From NCBI RefSeq assembly GCF_003351025.1, contig NZ_QPCG01000001.1, positions 1,185,949 to 1,249,948 of the forward strand: a DNA stretch of 64,000 nt, written 5' to 3'. The DNA is from Mucilaginibacter endophyticus. GTDB lineage: Bacteria; Bacteroidota; Bacteroidia; Sphingobacteriales; Sphingobacteriaceae. Under the pieces are notes generated by a model. It was given only the letters and a program-made list of their open reading frames with translations. It was not told the DNA's origin and made no database searches. Within the stretch, counting starts at the first letter, position 1. Every line of letters begins with the position of its first letter. Both the position numbers and the translations under genes were made by a program. Positions 1 to 8,894 of this stretch are shown here, in pieces.

Positions 1-1
1 T

Positions 2-1210
2 ACCATCCACATCATTATTGAACAGGATGATAATAACGTATATTTTAAAATAATTGATAACGGTATAGGTATAAACGCCGAGGTAGGCGACAAGCTGTTT
101 GATAAATTTTACCAGGCAAAGGACAAAAACTATTTCCGAAAAGGGTTTGGTATAGGTTTATACCTGGTTAAGGTTTTTATTGAGAACCATAAGGGTAATA
201 TCAGTTACTCCAATAACCCTGATGGTGGCACTACCTTTGTACTTGAACTGCCAAAAGGTAAGGCTCATTTTGCAGACGATATCATTGTGGATGATGTCGT
301 ACCCGATTATACCTACGTAAACGAGCTTATTGATGGCGATAATAAGGAAGTTGTACCGGAAGAGGGTGAGTTAAACGCTTTAGAACTCTTCAGTTCGGCC
401 CGGCATACGCTCATGGTGATTGATGATAACGACCAGATCCGTGCATATATCAAAAAGATCTTCACGCCGGGGTATAATGTAATTGAAGCTCAAAATGGCA
501 GCATCGGCCTCGAACTGATTAAGAAGCACATGCCCGATGTGGTTGTAAGCGATATTGTAATGGATGGCCTGAGCGGGCTTGACCTTTGCCGGATCATAAA
601 AGAGGACCAGGCTATTAGTCATATCCCTGTTATCCTGCTAACCGGCGATACAACTCCTGATATCATGCTGAAGAGTATTGAGGAAGGTGCTATCGACTTT
701 CTGCGTAAGCCTTTTGATAAGGAGTTACTTATCGCAAGGGTAAAAAGCGTATTGCGTAATAAGATTGAACTTCAAAATTATTTCTACAAAGAGGTCACCA
801 AAAAGAGCACCGGCCGCAGTATCTCACAGGAAAATAAGGACTTCCTGAATAACTGTATTTCGGTAATAGAGCATTATTTTACCGATGATAAATTTGACGT
901 GTATGTGCTGGCCAAAGAGATAGGTATCAGCTATCCTACCTTATTTAAACGCCTGAAAAGCATCACCGGCCAATCTGTAAATAATTTTGTCCGCTTTGTG
1001 CGCCTGCGTAAAGCTGCCGAATTACTTATCCAAACCAATTGCAACGTCAATGAGGCCGCGTTCCAGGTTGGTTTTAGCGATGTGAAATATTTCCGCGAGC
1101 AATTCTTTAAACAATACGGATCAAACCCTTCCGACTTCATCAAAAAACACCGCGCCAGTTTTCAAATCTCCTACCGGATGAATGAGTTTGAAAAAAGCCC
1201 GGCTAAATAA
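2..1210 (+). CDS. Hybrid two-component system regulator (HTCS), C-terminal part
   Basis: The frame is open from the window edge, so the protein begins upstream; 402 codons are visible. Residues 1-84 are the end of a histidine-kinase ATPase domain with the G1 box DNGIG (19-23) and G2 box GFGIGLYL (48-55). A receiver domain follows (about 136-255) with the acidic pair in VIDDND, phospho-acceptor Asp184 in VVSDIVMDG and Lys in FLRKPF. The last ~100 residues form an AraC-type double helix-turn-helix. This order is that of Bacteroidota HTCS proteins, inner-membrane one-protein sensors that bind a glycan fragment outside and activate the adjacent PUL. The neighbouring susC/susD operon on the same strand, 376 bp downstream, is the likely target. 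The sensor part lies outside the window, so the ligand cannot be read. Confidence 0.93.
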   Translation, partial: TIHIIIEQDDNNVYFKIIDNGIGINAEVGDKLFDKFYQAKDKNYFRKGFGIGLYLVKVFIENHKGNISYSNNPDGGTTFVLELPKGKAHFADDIIVDDVVPDYTYVNELIDGDNKEVVPEEGELNALELFSSARHTLMVIDDNDQIRAYIKKIFTPGYNVIEAQNGSIGLELIKKHMPDVVVSDIVMDGLSGLDLCRIIKEDQAISHIPVILLTGDTTPDIMLKSIEEGAIDFLRKPFDKELLIARVKSVLRNKIELQNYFYKEVTKKSTGRSISQENKDFLNNCISVIEHYFTDDKFDVYVLAKEIGISYPTLFKRLKSITGQSVNNFVRFVRLRKAAELLIQTNCNVNEAAFQVGFSDVKYFREQFFKQYGSNPSDFIKKHRASFQISYRMNEFEKSPAK

Positions 1211-1586
1211 TTGCTTCTTTATTTAAGCTGTGTGCTTATTGCCATCAAAATCACCTGAAATAAAATAAAGGTTATTTTAACACTTATTTTATCGACAATT
1301 CTACAAAAAGTATCAAAAAAGGGCATTTTTATATATTTTGACCCCGTCAATTTATAGTTTTACCCCTCTCTCGCAATCTCAAATTCCGCTTATTTCGTCT
1401 TAACCAACAGGCAATAATCAGCACTGATATTTTATTGCCTGCAAATTATAAACAATAACCAATGCTATGAAAATTTCAAAAACGCACAATGGGATGGCTC
1501 CTGCTGTGGTATTAAACCGCCCGGGATAAGTCTGGATTATGATCACTAAAACCCACAATAAATGAACCCAATAAACCAATTAAATT
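1211..1586 (+). other. PUL 1 regulatory intergenic region
   Basis: This 376-bp gap between the regulator and susC should hold the HTCS-responsive promoter. It is AT-rich with an A/T-tract block around 1300-1340. TATATTTTG at 1332-1340 resembles the Bacteroidota -7 box TAnnTTTG with one extra base, but no convincing -33 element is placed. A hairpin (1408-1441) is listed separately. A 20-codon ORF (1467-1529) starts within the leader; I see no family resemblance and do not call it a gene. Confidence 0.4.
1408..1441 (+). promoter_or_regulatory. Leader hairpin upstream of susC
   Basis: CAGGCAATAA (1408-1417) and TTATTGCCTG (1432-1441) are perfect 10-bp inverted arms. Within the 14-nt loop there is a smaller ATCAG/CTGAT pairing. 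No T-run follows, so it is not a standard terminator. It sits 145 bp before susC and could be a leader-RNA structure, the 3' end of a small RNA, or an operator. Confidence 0.4.
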
Positions 1587-4574
1587 ATGAAATATAGATT
1601 TACTCTCTTAAACAGTTTTTCCGTATTGCTTGCGATAATAATGCTGATGGGCATTACCCTACCGGCCAAGGCGCAAACAAAAATTAATGTAAAAGGCGTT
1701 GTAAAAGACGCTACCGGCAACGTACTCCCGGGTGCAACAGTAAACATTCAGGGTACAAGCCAGTCAACCACAACAGATGTTAACGGTGCCTTTAAAATTG
1801 AAGTTGCCGAAGGATCCACATTAAAGATCTCATTTGTTAGCATGGTTGCCAAAACCATTGTGGTTACTAAAAATACAACCACGTTGAGCATCGTACTTGA
1901 GGATAGCAACAAGCAACTTAACGAGGTAGTGGTGGTAGGTTACGGCACGCAAAAACGGTCGGATGTTACGGGCGCTGTAGTGTCTGTACCTAAAGCCCGT
2001 TTATCGCAGTTACCGGTAACCAACGTGTTGCAGGCTTTAGAAGGTGCTGTAGCGGGTGTAAATATCACAACTACATCATCGGTACCAGGAGCTCAGCCTT
2101 CATCTATCGTGAGGGGGCAAAACTCAATCAACGCGGGTACAGGTCCGTATATCGTTGTTGACGGAATTCCGCTTAGCAAAAGTGGTGGCTCGTTAAATGA
2201 TATCAACCCAAATGATATCGCGTCGATGGAGGTGCTTAAAGATGCATCGGCTGTGGCCATTTATGGTACAAACGGCTCAAATGGTGTAATCCTCATCACT
2301 ACCAAAAGAGGTAATGGTGGCAAACCGGTTATCCGTTATAACGCATATGCCGGTGTAGAAAACATAGCGCATATGCTTGAACCGCGTGACCCTGCCGCAT
2401 ATATCCAAAAATATGCCGACTACATGTCGCAAACCGGCCAAAAGCAAACAAGCCCGGTACCTAACTATACCGAATTGCCAAACTATACCGCAGGCAAAAC
2501 TATAGACTGGGTAAAGGAAGTTACGCAAACCGGCGTTATCCAGGATCACAACCTGAGCATATCAGGCGGCAGCCCCGATACTAAATACTATGTATCCGGC
2601 GATTATCTGAAACAAAAGGGTGTGGTAAAAGGCTACCAATACAACAGGGTAAGTATCCGTTCAAACCTGGATATTAACGTAACCAACTTTTTAACGGTGG
2701 GTATGTCATCTTACTTCGCCAACAATAACTATGATGGCGGCCGCGCTAACCTGTTAAACGCTACCGCGATGAGCCCTTATGGTAACGAATATAATGCCGA
2801 TGGTACTTATACTATTTACCCAATGGCGCCTGAGCAGTTATATGTTAACCCTTTATTAGGCTTAACCACCGATCAGATAAACCGCAGTGTAAACCTTAAC
2901 GGTAATGGCTATGCCGAAGTGAAATTTGGTGGTGTTTTAAAAGGATTAAAATATCGTTTAAACGCGGGCTACACCTACCTGCCTACAAGGGTTGATAGCT
3001 ACAGCGGCCGTTTGGCCAATACTCCGCTCGGCAGCGCAAGCGCGGCAAGTTCTGAAACTAATACTTACACTATCGAAAACCTGTTGTACTACAACCGTGA
3101 TTTTGGTAAGCACCACTTAGATTTCACGGGCTTATATAGTGCACAACGCCGCAGGTATTTTACATCAACAGCGGCCGCAACTGGCTTTGTTAACGATGAG
3201 CTTTCATTCAATAACCTGGGTGCAGGTGCCACACAAACCGCGTCATCATATTCAGACAGGTACGCGTTAAACTCGCAAATGGGCCGTGTTAATTACTCGT
3301 ATGCAGGCAAATACCTGGTTACTGTTACCGCCCGCCGCGATGGTTCATCGGTGTTTGGTGCAAATACCACCAAGTATGGCGTATTCCCTTCAGCTGCATT
3401 GGGCTGGAATATCGACCAGGAAAGCTTCCTGAAAAACTCAAAGATCGTTAACAGCTTAAAACTCCGCGGTTCTTACGGTAAAACCGGTAACGAAGCGATC
3501 AGTGTTTATCAAACTATTACTACTGATGGTACAGTACGTTCACCGTTCAACGGTGTAAGCATGATTGGCGTACAGGCCAGCAACTTAGGTAATGCTAACT
3601 TGCATTGGGAAACCACTACAGGAGCAAACGTTGGTGTTGATTTCGCTTTGCTGGGCAGCCGTATTAATGGTTCGGTTGATGCTTACAGCACCCGCACTTC
3701 AGGTTTGTTGTTAAAAAGGAGCCTGCCGCTTATAACTGGTTATTCAAACGTGTGGGATAATATAGGTAAAGTAGCCAACAAGGGTTTAGAGGTTAACCTG
3801 AATACCCGCAACATTGACGGTAAAAATTTCCGTTGGGAATCAAACATCGTTTACGCGCTTAACCGCAACAAAATTGTAAGTCTGTACGGCGATGGAAAAG
3901 ATGATTTAGGCAACCGCTGGTTTATAGGTAAACCGATTGGCGTAATTTATGATTACAAAATGACCGGTGTTTGGCAAACAGGGGAAGATGCTTCCAAACA
4001 AGATCCGGGAGCTAAGCCAGGCGATCTTAAATTTGCCGACATCAATGGCGATGGCAAAATTACCGCTGATGGCGATCGCGTGATACAAGGTCAAACTACA
4101 CCAAAATGGACAGGCGGTATCACCAATACTTTCCATTACAAGCAATTTAACCTGAGCATATTTATTCAAACAGCGCAAGGTATGATGCGCAATAACGCCG
4201 ATTTGAACTATGCCGATGAATCGGGCAGAAGGAATACACCTGCCGAAATAGGTTACTGGACACCAACCAACAACAATAATTCATTCCAATCGCTGGCTTA
4301 CACCAACACCCGTGGTTACGGATACCCGCGCGATGCAAGCTATACCCGCATCAAGGATGTAACCTTTAGTTATGTAGTAGGACAAAACCTTCTGGATAAG
4401 CTGCACCTAAACGGCTTAACATTTTATGCAAGCGGCCGTAACCTGCACACTTTCACCAAGTGGATTGGCTGGGATCCTGAAAATAGCTACTCAACCAGGG
4501 GTTCAGGCGATTGGACCAACAACTATCCTGTAACGCGCACTTTTGTTTTTGGCGCTAATATCTCATTAAAATAA
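1587..4574 (+). CDS. SusC/RagA-family TonB-linked outer-membrane transporter (PUL 1)
   Basis: The protein has 995 residues and imports large oligosaccharides across the outer membrane using TonB energy, with SusD as lid. A signal peptide ends near residue 29 (PAKAQ). A carboxypeptidase-D regulatory-like beta-sandwich follows (about 32-115), then the linker LNEVVVVGYGTQ typical of SusC, the plug with IVVDGIPL and MEVLKDASAVAIYG, and a long beta-barrel ending in FVFGANISLK. There is no STN domain, which agrees with control by an HTCS rather than an ECF sigma/anti-sigma pair. susD follows after 19 bp, so they are co-transcribed. Length and domain order are normal for the family. Confidence 0.96.
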   Translation: MKYRFTLLNSFSVLLAIIMLMGITLPAKAQTKINVKGVVKDATGNVLPGATVNIQGTSQSTTTDVNGAFKIEVAEGSTLKISFVSMVAKTIVVTKNTTTLSIVLEDSNKQLNEVVVVGYGTQKRSDVTGAVVSVPKARLSQLPVTNVLQALEGAVAGVNITTTSSVPGAQPSSIVRGQNSINAGTGPYIVVDGIPLSKSGGSLNDINPNDIASMEVLKDASAVAIYGTNGSNGVILITTKRGNGGKPVIRYNAYAGVENIAHMLEPRDPAAYIQKYADYMSQTGQKQTSPVPNYTELPNYTAGKTIDWVKEVTQTGVIQDHNLSISGGSPDTKYYVSGDYLKQKGVVKGYQYNRVSIRSNLDINVTNFLTVGMSSYFANNNYDGGRANLLNATAMSPYGNEYNADGTYTIYPMAPEQLYVNPLLGLTTDQINRSVNLNGNGYAEVKFGGVLKGLKYRLNAGYTYLPTRVDSYSGRLANTPLGSASAASSETNTYTIENLLYYNRDFGKHHLDFTGLYSAQRRRYFTSTAAATGFVNDELSFNNLGAGATQTASSYSDRYALNSQMGRVNYSYAGKYLVTVTARRDGSSVFGANTTKYGVFPSAALGWNIDQESFLKNSKIVNSLKLRGSYGKTGNEAISVYQTITTDGTVRSPFNGVSMIGVQASNLGNANLHWETTTGANVGVDFALLGSRINGSVDAYSTRTSGLLLKRSLPLITGYSNVWDNIGKVANKGLEVNLNTRNIDGKNFRWESNIVYALNRNKIVSLYGDGKDDLGNRWFIGKPIGVIYDYKMTGVWQTGEDASKQDPGAKPGDLKFADINGDGKITADGDRVIQGQTTPKWTGGITNTFHYKQFNLSIFIQTAQGMMRNNADLNYADESGRRNTPAEIGYWTPTNNNNSFQSLAYTNTRGYGYPRDASYTRIKDVTFSYVVGQNLLDKLHLNGLTFYASGRNLHTFTKWIGWDPENSYSTRGSGDWTNNYPVTRTFVFGANISLK

Positions 4575-4593
4575 ACTGATAAAACATAAACAC

Positions 4594-6216
4594 ATGAAAA
4601 AGTATTCAATCATATTGGTTTCCATATCAGTGCTTATTACCGCGTTTGCTTCCTGCAAAAAGTCATATCTGGACGAAAAACCATATTCATCATATACTCC
4701 GCTAACCCTTAATGATTCATTGGGTTTTGAGGCTGCGGCAGTAGGTCTTTATAACTATGAAAGCACCATTTTAACCTACTCAAGCGCACAAGGCTGGCCA
4801 AGTGTTTGGCAGGTAGGTACCGATGTGGCCAACGCTACTGCCAACCAGCAAGGTATTGAAGTGCCTTACTACAACTACGCCCAGCTTACTTCAACAGATG
4901 GTGCTGCTTCATACATCTGGGGTAAATATTATTCACTCATCAATAATGCTAACATCATTATTGCTTCGGTTGAAGATCCTTCAAACACCAAGCTTGGCGC
5001 AAAAGGCAAAAGTGCGATTGATGCCGAGGCCAAGTTTTTCAGGGCTTATGCTTATAACAACCTGGTAACCTTGTTTGGCAAGGTTCCGTTGGTTACAGCA
5101 CCGCTTACAGCACCAAAAACAAATTTTACGCGTGCATCAATTGATGATGTAAATAGCCTGATCGTAAGCGATCTTACCTACGCAAATACCAACCTTTCTG
5201 ATCTGAACGCGGGGACTTCAAAGTTAAATGCGCAAGGCAAGCCAGTTGGGCGTGCAAATAAGTATATGTCTATGCAGCTTTTGGCCGAGGTATATTTACG
5301 TATGGGTAAAAATGACCTTGCCGAGCAACAGGCTCAGGCTGTTATCACCAGCGGTAAATTCAGCTTAATCAAAGCTCGCTATGGTGTAAGGGCAGGTGGC
5401 ACCGGCGACTACTATTCAGATATGTTTGTTTACGGTAATGAGAGACGTGCACAAGGCAACTCCGAAGCCATCTGGGTATTGGAACAGGAAAACCCAAGCT
5501 CGGTAGTTGGTGGTAATACCGATAATGCCCAGCAACGCAGGGTGTGGGGTGCTGCTTACTATAACATTGCGGGCATGACAATTTGCGATTCGTTAGGCGG
5601 TCGTGGTATTGCCAGGCTTAGGTTAAGCAACTGGGTTTTGTATGGCTTATATCCAAATGGCGACATGCGTAACTCGCAATACAGCATCAAAAGACGTTAC
5701 TACTATAATGATCCAACAAACGCCAAATATGGCCAAATGGTTCCGTTTACTGGTCCGGACACTTTATATAAGATCTGTCCAAGCACTACTAAATGGGGCG
5801 CCTTTGATCCTAACGACACATTTGGCTATGCTATGATCAAAGATTTTATCATGATGCGTTTAGGCGAAACTTACCTGCTGCTTGCCGAAGCGCAGGTTAA
5901 ACAAGGGAAAACTGCAGATGCTGCTGCATCGATCAATGTACTGAGAACGCGGGCTAATGCACCACAGGTAACTGCAGATCAGATGACGCTTAATTTTGTG
6001 TTAGATGAACGTGCAAGGGAGCTTATCGGTGAGGAAAACCGCCGCCAAACCCTGATGCGTACCGGAACCCTGGTTGAGCGCTCATTGCGCCTTAACTCTG
6101 GCGATGCACAACATCCTACAACCGGTTTGGCCGATAAAAATATGTTGCTGCCTATTCCGTTATCTGAAATTCAGTTAAATAAAGATGCTGTACTGGAGCA
6201 AAATCCGGGTTATTAA
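4594..6216 (+). CDS. SusD/RagB-family glycan-binding surface lipoprotein (PUL 1)
   Basis: This 540-residue protein is a lipoprotein; the lipobox ends at Cys21 (AFASC). SusD proteins are mostly alpha-helical (TPR-like) surface lipoproteins that bind the target glycan and cap the SusC barrel. Family signatures seen are AKFFRAYAYNNLVTLFGKVP near residues 145-165, and the C-terminal RxRA region with LDERARELIGEENRR and the final LPIPLSEIQLN. It is paired with the susC immediately upstream. A strong hairpin follows 15 bp after the stop and may lower expression of the downstream enzymes relative to SusC/SusD. Confidence 0.95.
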   Translation: MKKYSIILVSISVLITAFASCKKSYLDEKPYSSYTPLTLNDSLGFEAAAVGLYNYESTILTYSSAQGWPSVWQVGTDVANATANQQGIEVPYYNYAQLTSTDGAASYIWGKYYSLINNANIIIASVEDPSNTKLGAKGKSAIDAEAKFFRAYAYNNLVTLFGKVPLVTAPLTAPKTNFTRASIDDVNSLIVSDLTYANTNLSDLNAGTSKLNAQGKPVGRANKYMSMQLLAEVYLRMGKNDLAEQQAQAVITSGKFSLIKARYGVRAGGTGDYYSDMFVYGNERRAQGNSEAIWVLEQENPSSVVGGNTDNAQQRRVWGAAYYNIAGMTICDSLGGRGIARLRLSNWVLYGLYPNGDMRNSQYSIKRRYYYNDPTNAKYGQMVPFTGPDTLYKICPSTTKWGAFDPNDTFGYAMIKDFIMMRLGETYLLLAEAQVKQGKTADAAASINVLRTRANAPQVTADQMTLNFVLDERARELIGEENRRQTLMRTGTLVERSLRLNSGDAQHPTTGLADKNMLLPIPLSEIQLNKDAVLEQNPGY

Positions 6217-6230
6217 TTAAAACACAAATA

Positions 6231-6264
6231 AAAAGTAAGGGCAGTATGTATTGCCCTTACTTTT
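6231..6264 (+). terminator. Hairpin between susD and the PUL enzyme genes
   Basis: AAAAGTAAGGGCA (6231-6243) and TGCCCTTACTTTT (6252-6264) form a perfect 13-bp stem with an 8-nt loop, the 3' arm ending in TTTT. It ends 7 bp before the ATG of the BNR-4 gene. It could be a partial terminator that sets the ratio of SusCD to enzymes, or could occlude the start region of the next gene. Confidence 0.65.
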
Positions 6265-6271
6265 ACTATTT

Positions 6272-7591
6272 ATGAAGCCATACCTTTTTAAATCGCTGCT
6301 TTTTATCTGTATCCTGTTTGGAGGTACCGTCACTGCATCTGCTCAAACAGAAAAAGTTACCACCAGCATAATAGGGCCCGGGTGGGCGAATAACTCGGTT
6401 AATACGGTTGTATTCCGCAAAAACTCGCTTGTTACTTTTAAGGGCGAACAATATGCCGCGTATTATAACAACGACCAGGTATTGGTATTGGCTAAAAGAA
6501 AAAGCGGTTCGGCTAACTGGCAAACTGTTACAACTCAATATAAGGCCGATGCTGCCGATGCCCATAAGGATATCAGCATTATGGTAGATGGCGCGGGCTA
6601 TTTGCATGTGGCCTGGGGGCATCATAATCAGACCTTGAATTATGCTAAAAGCATTAAGCCCGGCAGCCTTATTTTATCGGCACAACAAAACATGACAGGC
6701 ATTGCCGAAAACAAGGTGAGTTATCCCGAGTTTTACCGTTTACCTAATGGTGATCTGTTGTTTGTTTACCGCGATGGCGGTTCGGGAAATGGCAACTTGG
6801 TGATGAACAGGTATAGCATAGCTTCTCAAAAATGGGTTAACATACAGCAAAACCTAATTGATGGCGAAGGTAAGCGCAATGCCTACTGGCAAATGTGTAT
6901 CGATAAAAAAGGAACTATCCATATTTCATGGGTGTGGCGCGAAACACCGGATGTGGCAAGTAATCATGATATGTGCTATGCCCGCTCAAGCGATGGCGGT
7001 TTAACCTGGGAAAAATCCACAGGCGAAAAATATATGCTCCCGATTAATGCAGCCAATGCAGAATATGCCTGCAGAATACCACAGCACAGCGAGCTCATCA
7101 ATCAAACATCTATGTTTGCCGATGATCAGGGTAACCCATTCATTGCTACTTACTGGCGCGATAGCAGTACTACGATACCTCAGTATCATATGGTTTATAA
7201 AATAGGCGATAGCTGGCAATCGGCAAGCCTTGGTTTTAGGAAAACAGCATTCAGTCTTGGCGGTACAGGCACCAAACGGATCCCGATATCGCGCCCGCAA
7301 ATTATTGCCTGGAATAAAGGAGGCAAGCAGTTAGCCACCATTATTTTCAGAGATACCGAACGTGGCGATAAAGTTTCTGTAGCTGTAAATAAAGACCTTA
7401 AAAGTGGAAACTGGCAGGTTAGTGATTTAAGTTCCGAATCAGTGGGGGAGTGGGAACCAACTTACGACACCGAACTATGGAAAGATAAAAAATTTCTGAG
7501 CCTGTTTGTGCAAAAGGTGACCCAGATTGATGGTGAAGGGAAGGCCAGCATACCGCCCACTAATGTGCAGGTATTGGAATGGAAACCTTGA
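6272..7591 (+). CDS. BNR-4 beta-propeller enzyme, putative rhamnosyl-glucuronate-active (GH145/PL42-like)
   Basis: The ATG at 6272 gives 439 residues with a signal peptide ending in TASAQ (about 25). The protein matches the BNR-4 repeat family, seven-bladed propellers that include GH145/PL42 and the PL24/PL25 ulvan lyases. The characteristic stretch AHKDISIMVDGAGYLHVAWG followed by HHNQTLNYAKS is at residues ~97-128; His98 and His117/118 are spaced like the His pair of propeller lyases. ISRPQI and WEPTYD occur in the late blades. Next to a GH154-like gene and a rhamnose mutarotase, the likely role is release of terminal L-rhamnose from Rha-alpha-1,4-GlcA. Whether by hydrolysis or by elimination cannot be settled from sequence. 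The TTG extension from 6251 lies in the upstream hairpin and was not used. Confidence 0.8.
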   Translation: MKPYLFKSLLFICILFGGTVTASAQTEKVTTSIIGPGWANNSVNTVVFRKNSLVTFKGEQYAAYYNNDQVLVLAKRKSGSANWQTVTTQYKADAADAHKDISIMVDGAGYLHVAWGHHNQTLNYAKSIKPGSLILSAQQNMTGIAENKVSYPEFYRLPNGDLLFVYRDGGSGNGNLVMNRYSIASQKWVNIQQNLIDGEGKRNAYWQMCIDKKGTIHISWVWRETPDVASNHDMCYARSSDGGLTWEKSTGEKYMLPINAANAEYACRIPQHSELINQTSMFADDQGNPFIATYWRDSSTTIPQYHMVYKIGDSWQSASLGFRKTAFSLGGTGTKRIPISRPQIIAWNKGGKQLATIIFRDTERGDKVSVAVNKDLKSGNWQVSDLSSESVGEWEPTYDTELWKDKKFLSLFVQKVTQIDGEGKASIPPTNVQVLEWKP

Positions 7592-7643
7592 AGATTAATT
7601 ACTAAGCTTAATATTGATAAAACGCAACTGAAAAATAGTCCGG

Positions 7644-8879
7644 ATGAAAAAGCTCATAATTTACTTTTTACTACTAAGCATCCCGTTTTGTGCATCGGCT
7701 CAAAGCAAAAAAAACGCTTCCAAATTATCTGACAGAAAATTGTGGTTAAGCTACATGGATAAGGTAGCCCGCCCGGTGATCAGCAACCTTGCTGCCGATC
7801 AGCTTAAGGAAAAAATGCCCATGCAGTTATCCGATAGGGTCGACAATAAAGAAAGCCGGGCAAAAGTGGGTTATTTGGAGGCTTTTGGTCGCACATTAAG
7901 TGGCATAGCACCCTGGTTACAATTGGAAGGTGGGGATGCTGCCGAAGTGAAGCTTCGTGAGCAATACAGGGAATGGTCGTTAAAGGCCATCGCTAACGCG
8001 GTTAATCCGCAGGCGAAAGATTACCTGCAGTGGAAGGGCGGGCAGCCGTTGGTTGACGCTTCATTTGTAGCCTTTGCACTGGTAAGGAGCCCCTGGTTGT
8101 GGGAGCACCTTGATGAAACTACCAAAAAACAGGTTGTCGAGGTAATGAAAGCTACCCGCGAAACTGTTCCGGTTTACTCCAACTGGATCTTGTTTTCAGG
8201 GATGATAGAGGCTTTTTTTTGCAAGTATGACCTGGGTTATGATCCGGTGAGGGTTGAATTTGGGATCCGCGAATTTACCGAGCACTGGTATGTTGGCGAC
8301 GGCATGTATTCGGATGGTATGAGCTTTCATCTTGATTATTACAACAGTATTGTGATTCACCCAAATCTGAGCACCATTCTGGAAGAAGTTAATGCAAAAA
8401 GGAAAAACTATACACGTGAATTGCAGCGCGAGTTAGCCGTAGGCCAGCGTTATGCCGAAGTACTCGAGCGTCTTATTAATACAGATGGCAGTTACCCTGC
8501 CATTGGTCGCTCAATAGTTTATCGTGGCGGCGCTTTTCATCATTTAGCCAATATCGCCTACAAAAAACAATTACCTGAAAGCCTTAAACCTGCGCAGGTA
8601 AGGTGCGCGCTGACAGCCATGATCAAAAAAACATTAGGCGCGCCACAAACTTTTACTGCCGATGGTTGGCTTAATATGGGTTTATATGGCAAACAGCCCG
8701 GGCTGGCCGATTTTTATATCACAACCGGCAGCCTGTATTTCTGCGCTAACGCTTTTGTTCCATTGGGCTTGCCCGAAACAGACCCGTTCTGGGCCGACGC
8801 CGATGAACCATGGACAGCTGTAAAAATCTGGAGCGGACAGGATGCACCTGCCGATCATGCACTTGATATCAGAAAATAA
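7644..8879 (+). CDS. DUF2264 protein, putative GH154 beta-glucuronidase
   Basis: The protein has 411 residues with a signal peptide ending near CASAQ (20). The whole mature part is DUF2264, an (alpha/alpha)6-barrel-like family; recognisable pieces are SYMDKVARPVISNLA, YWxVGDGMYSDGMSFHLDYYNS-type residues around 210-235, and ERLINTDGSYPAIGRSIVYRGGAFH near 270-300. Members of this family are now placed in GH154 and include a B. thetaiotaomicron beta-glucuronidase acting on arabinogalactan. Between a BNR-4 propeller and GH43/GH2/GH35 enzymes, it most likely removes GlcA exposed after rhamnose loss. An unsaturated-glucuronyl activity is an alternative if the propeller is a lyase. Confidence 0.82.
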   Translation: MKKLIIYFLLLSIPFCASAQSKKNASKLSDRKLWLSYMDKVARPVISNLAADQLKEKMPMQLSDRVDNKESRAKVGYLEAFGRTLSGIAPWLQLEGGDAAEVKLREQYREWSLKAIANAVNPQAKDYLQWKGGQPLVDASFVAFALVRSPWLWEHLDETTKKQVVEVMKATRETVPVYSNWILFSGMIEAFFCKYDLGYDPVRVEFGIREFTEHWYVGDGMYSDGMSFHLDYYNSIVIHPNLSTILEEVNAKRKNYTRELQRELAVGQRYAEVLERLINTDGSYPAIGRSIVYRGGAFHHLANIAYKKQLPESLKPAQVRCALTAMIKKTLGAPQTFTADGWLNMGLYGKQPGLADFYITTGSLYFCANAFVPLGLPETDPFWADADEPWTAVKIWSGQDAPADHALDIRK

Positions 8880-8894
8880 CACAAACATCTTTAT

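Noticed and set aside
1467..1529. 20-codon ORF upstream of susC
   Set aside because: Too short, no homology visible, lies in the leader; could be chance.
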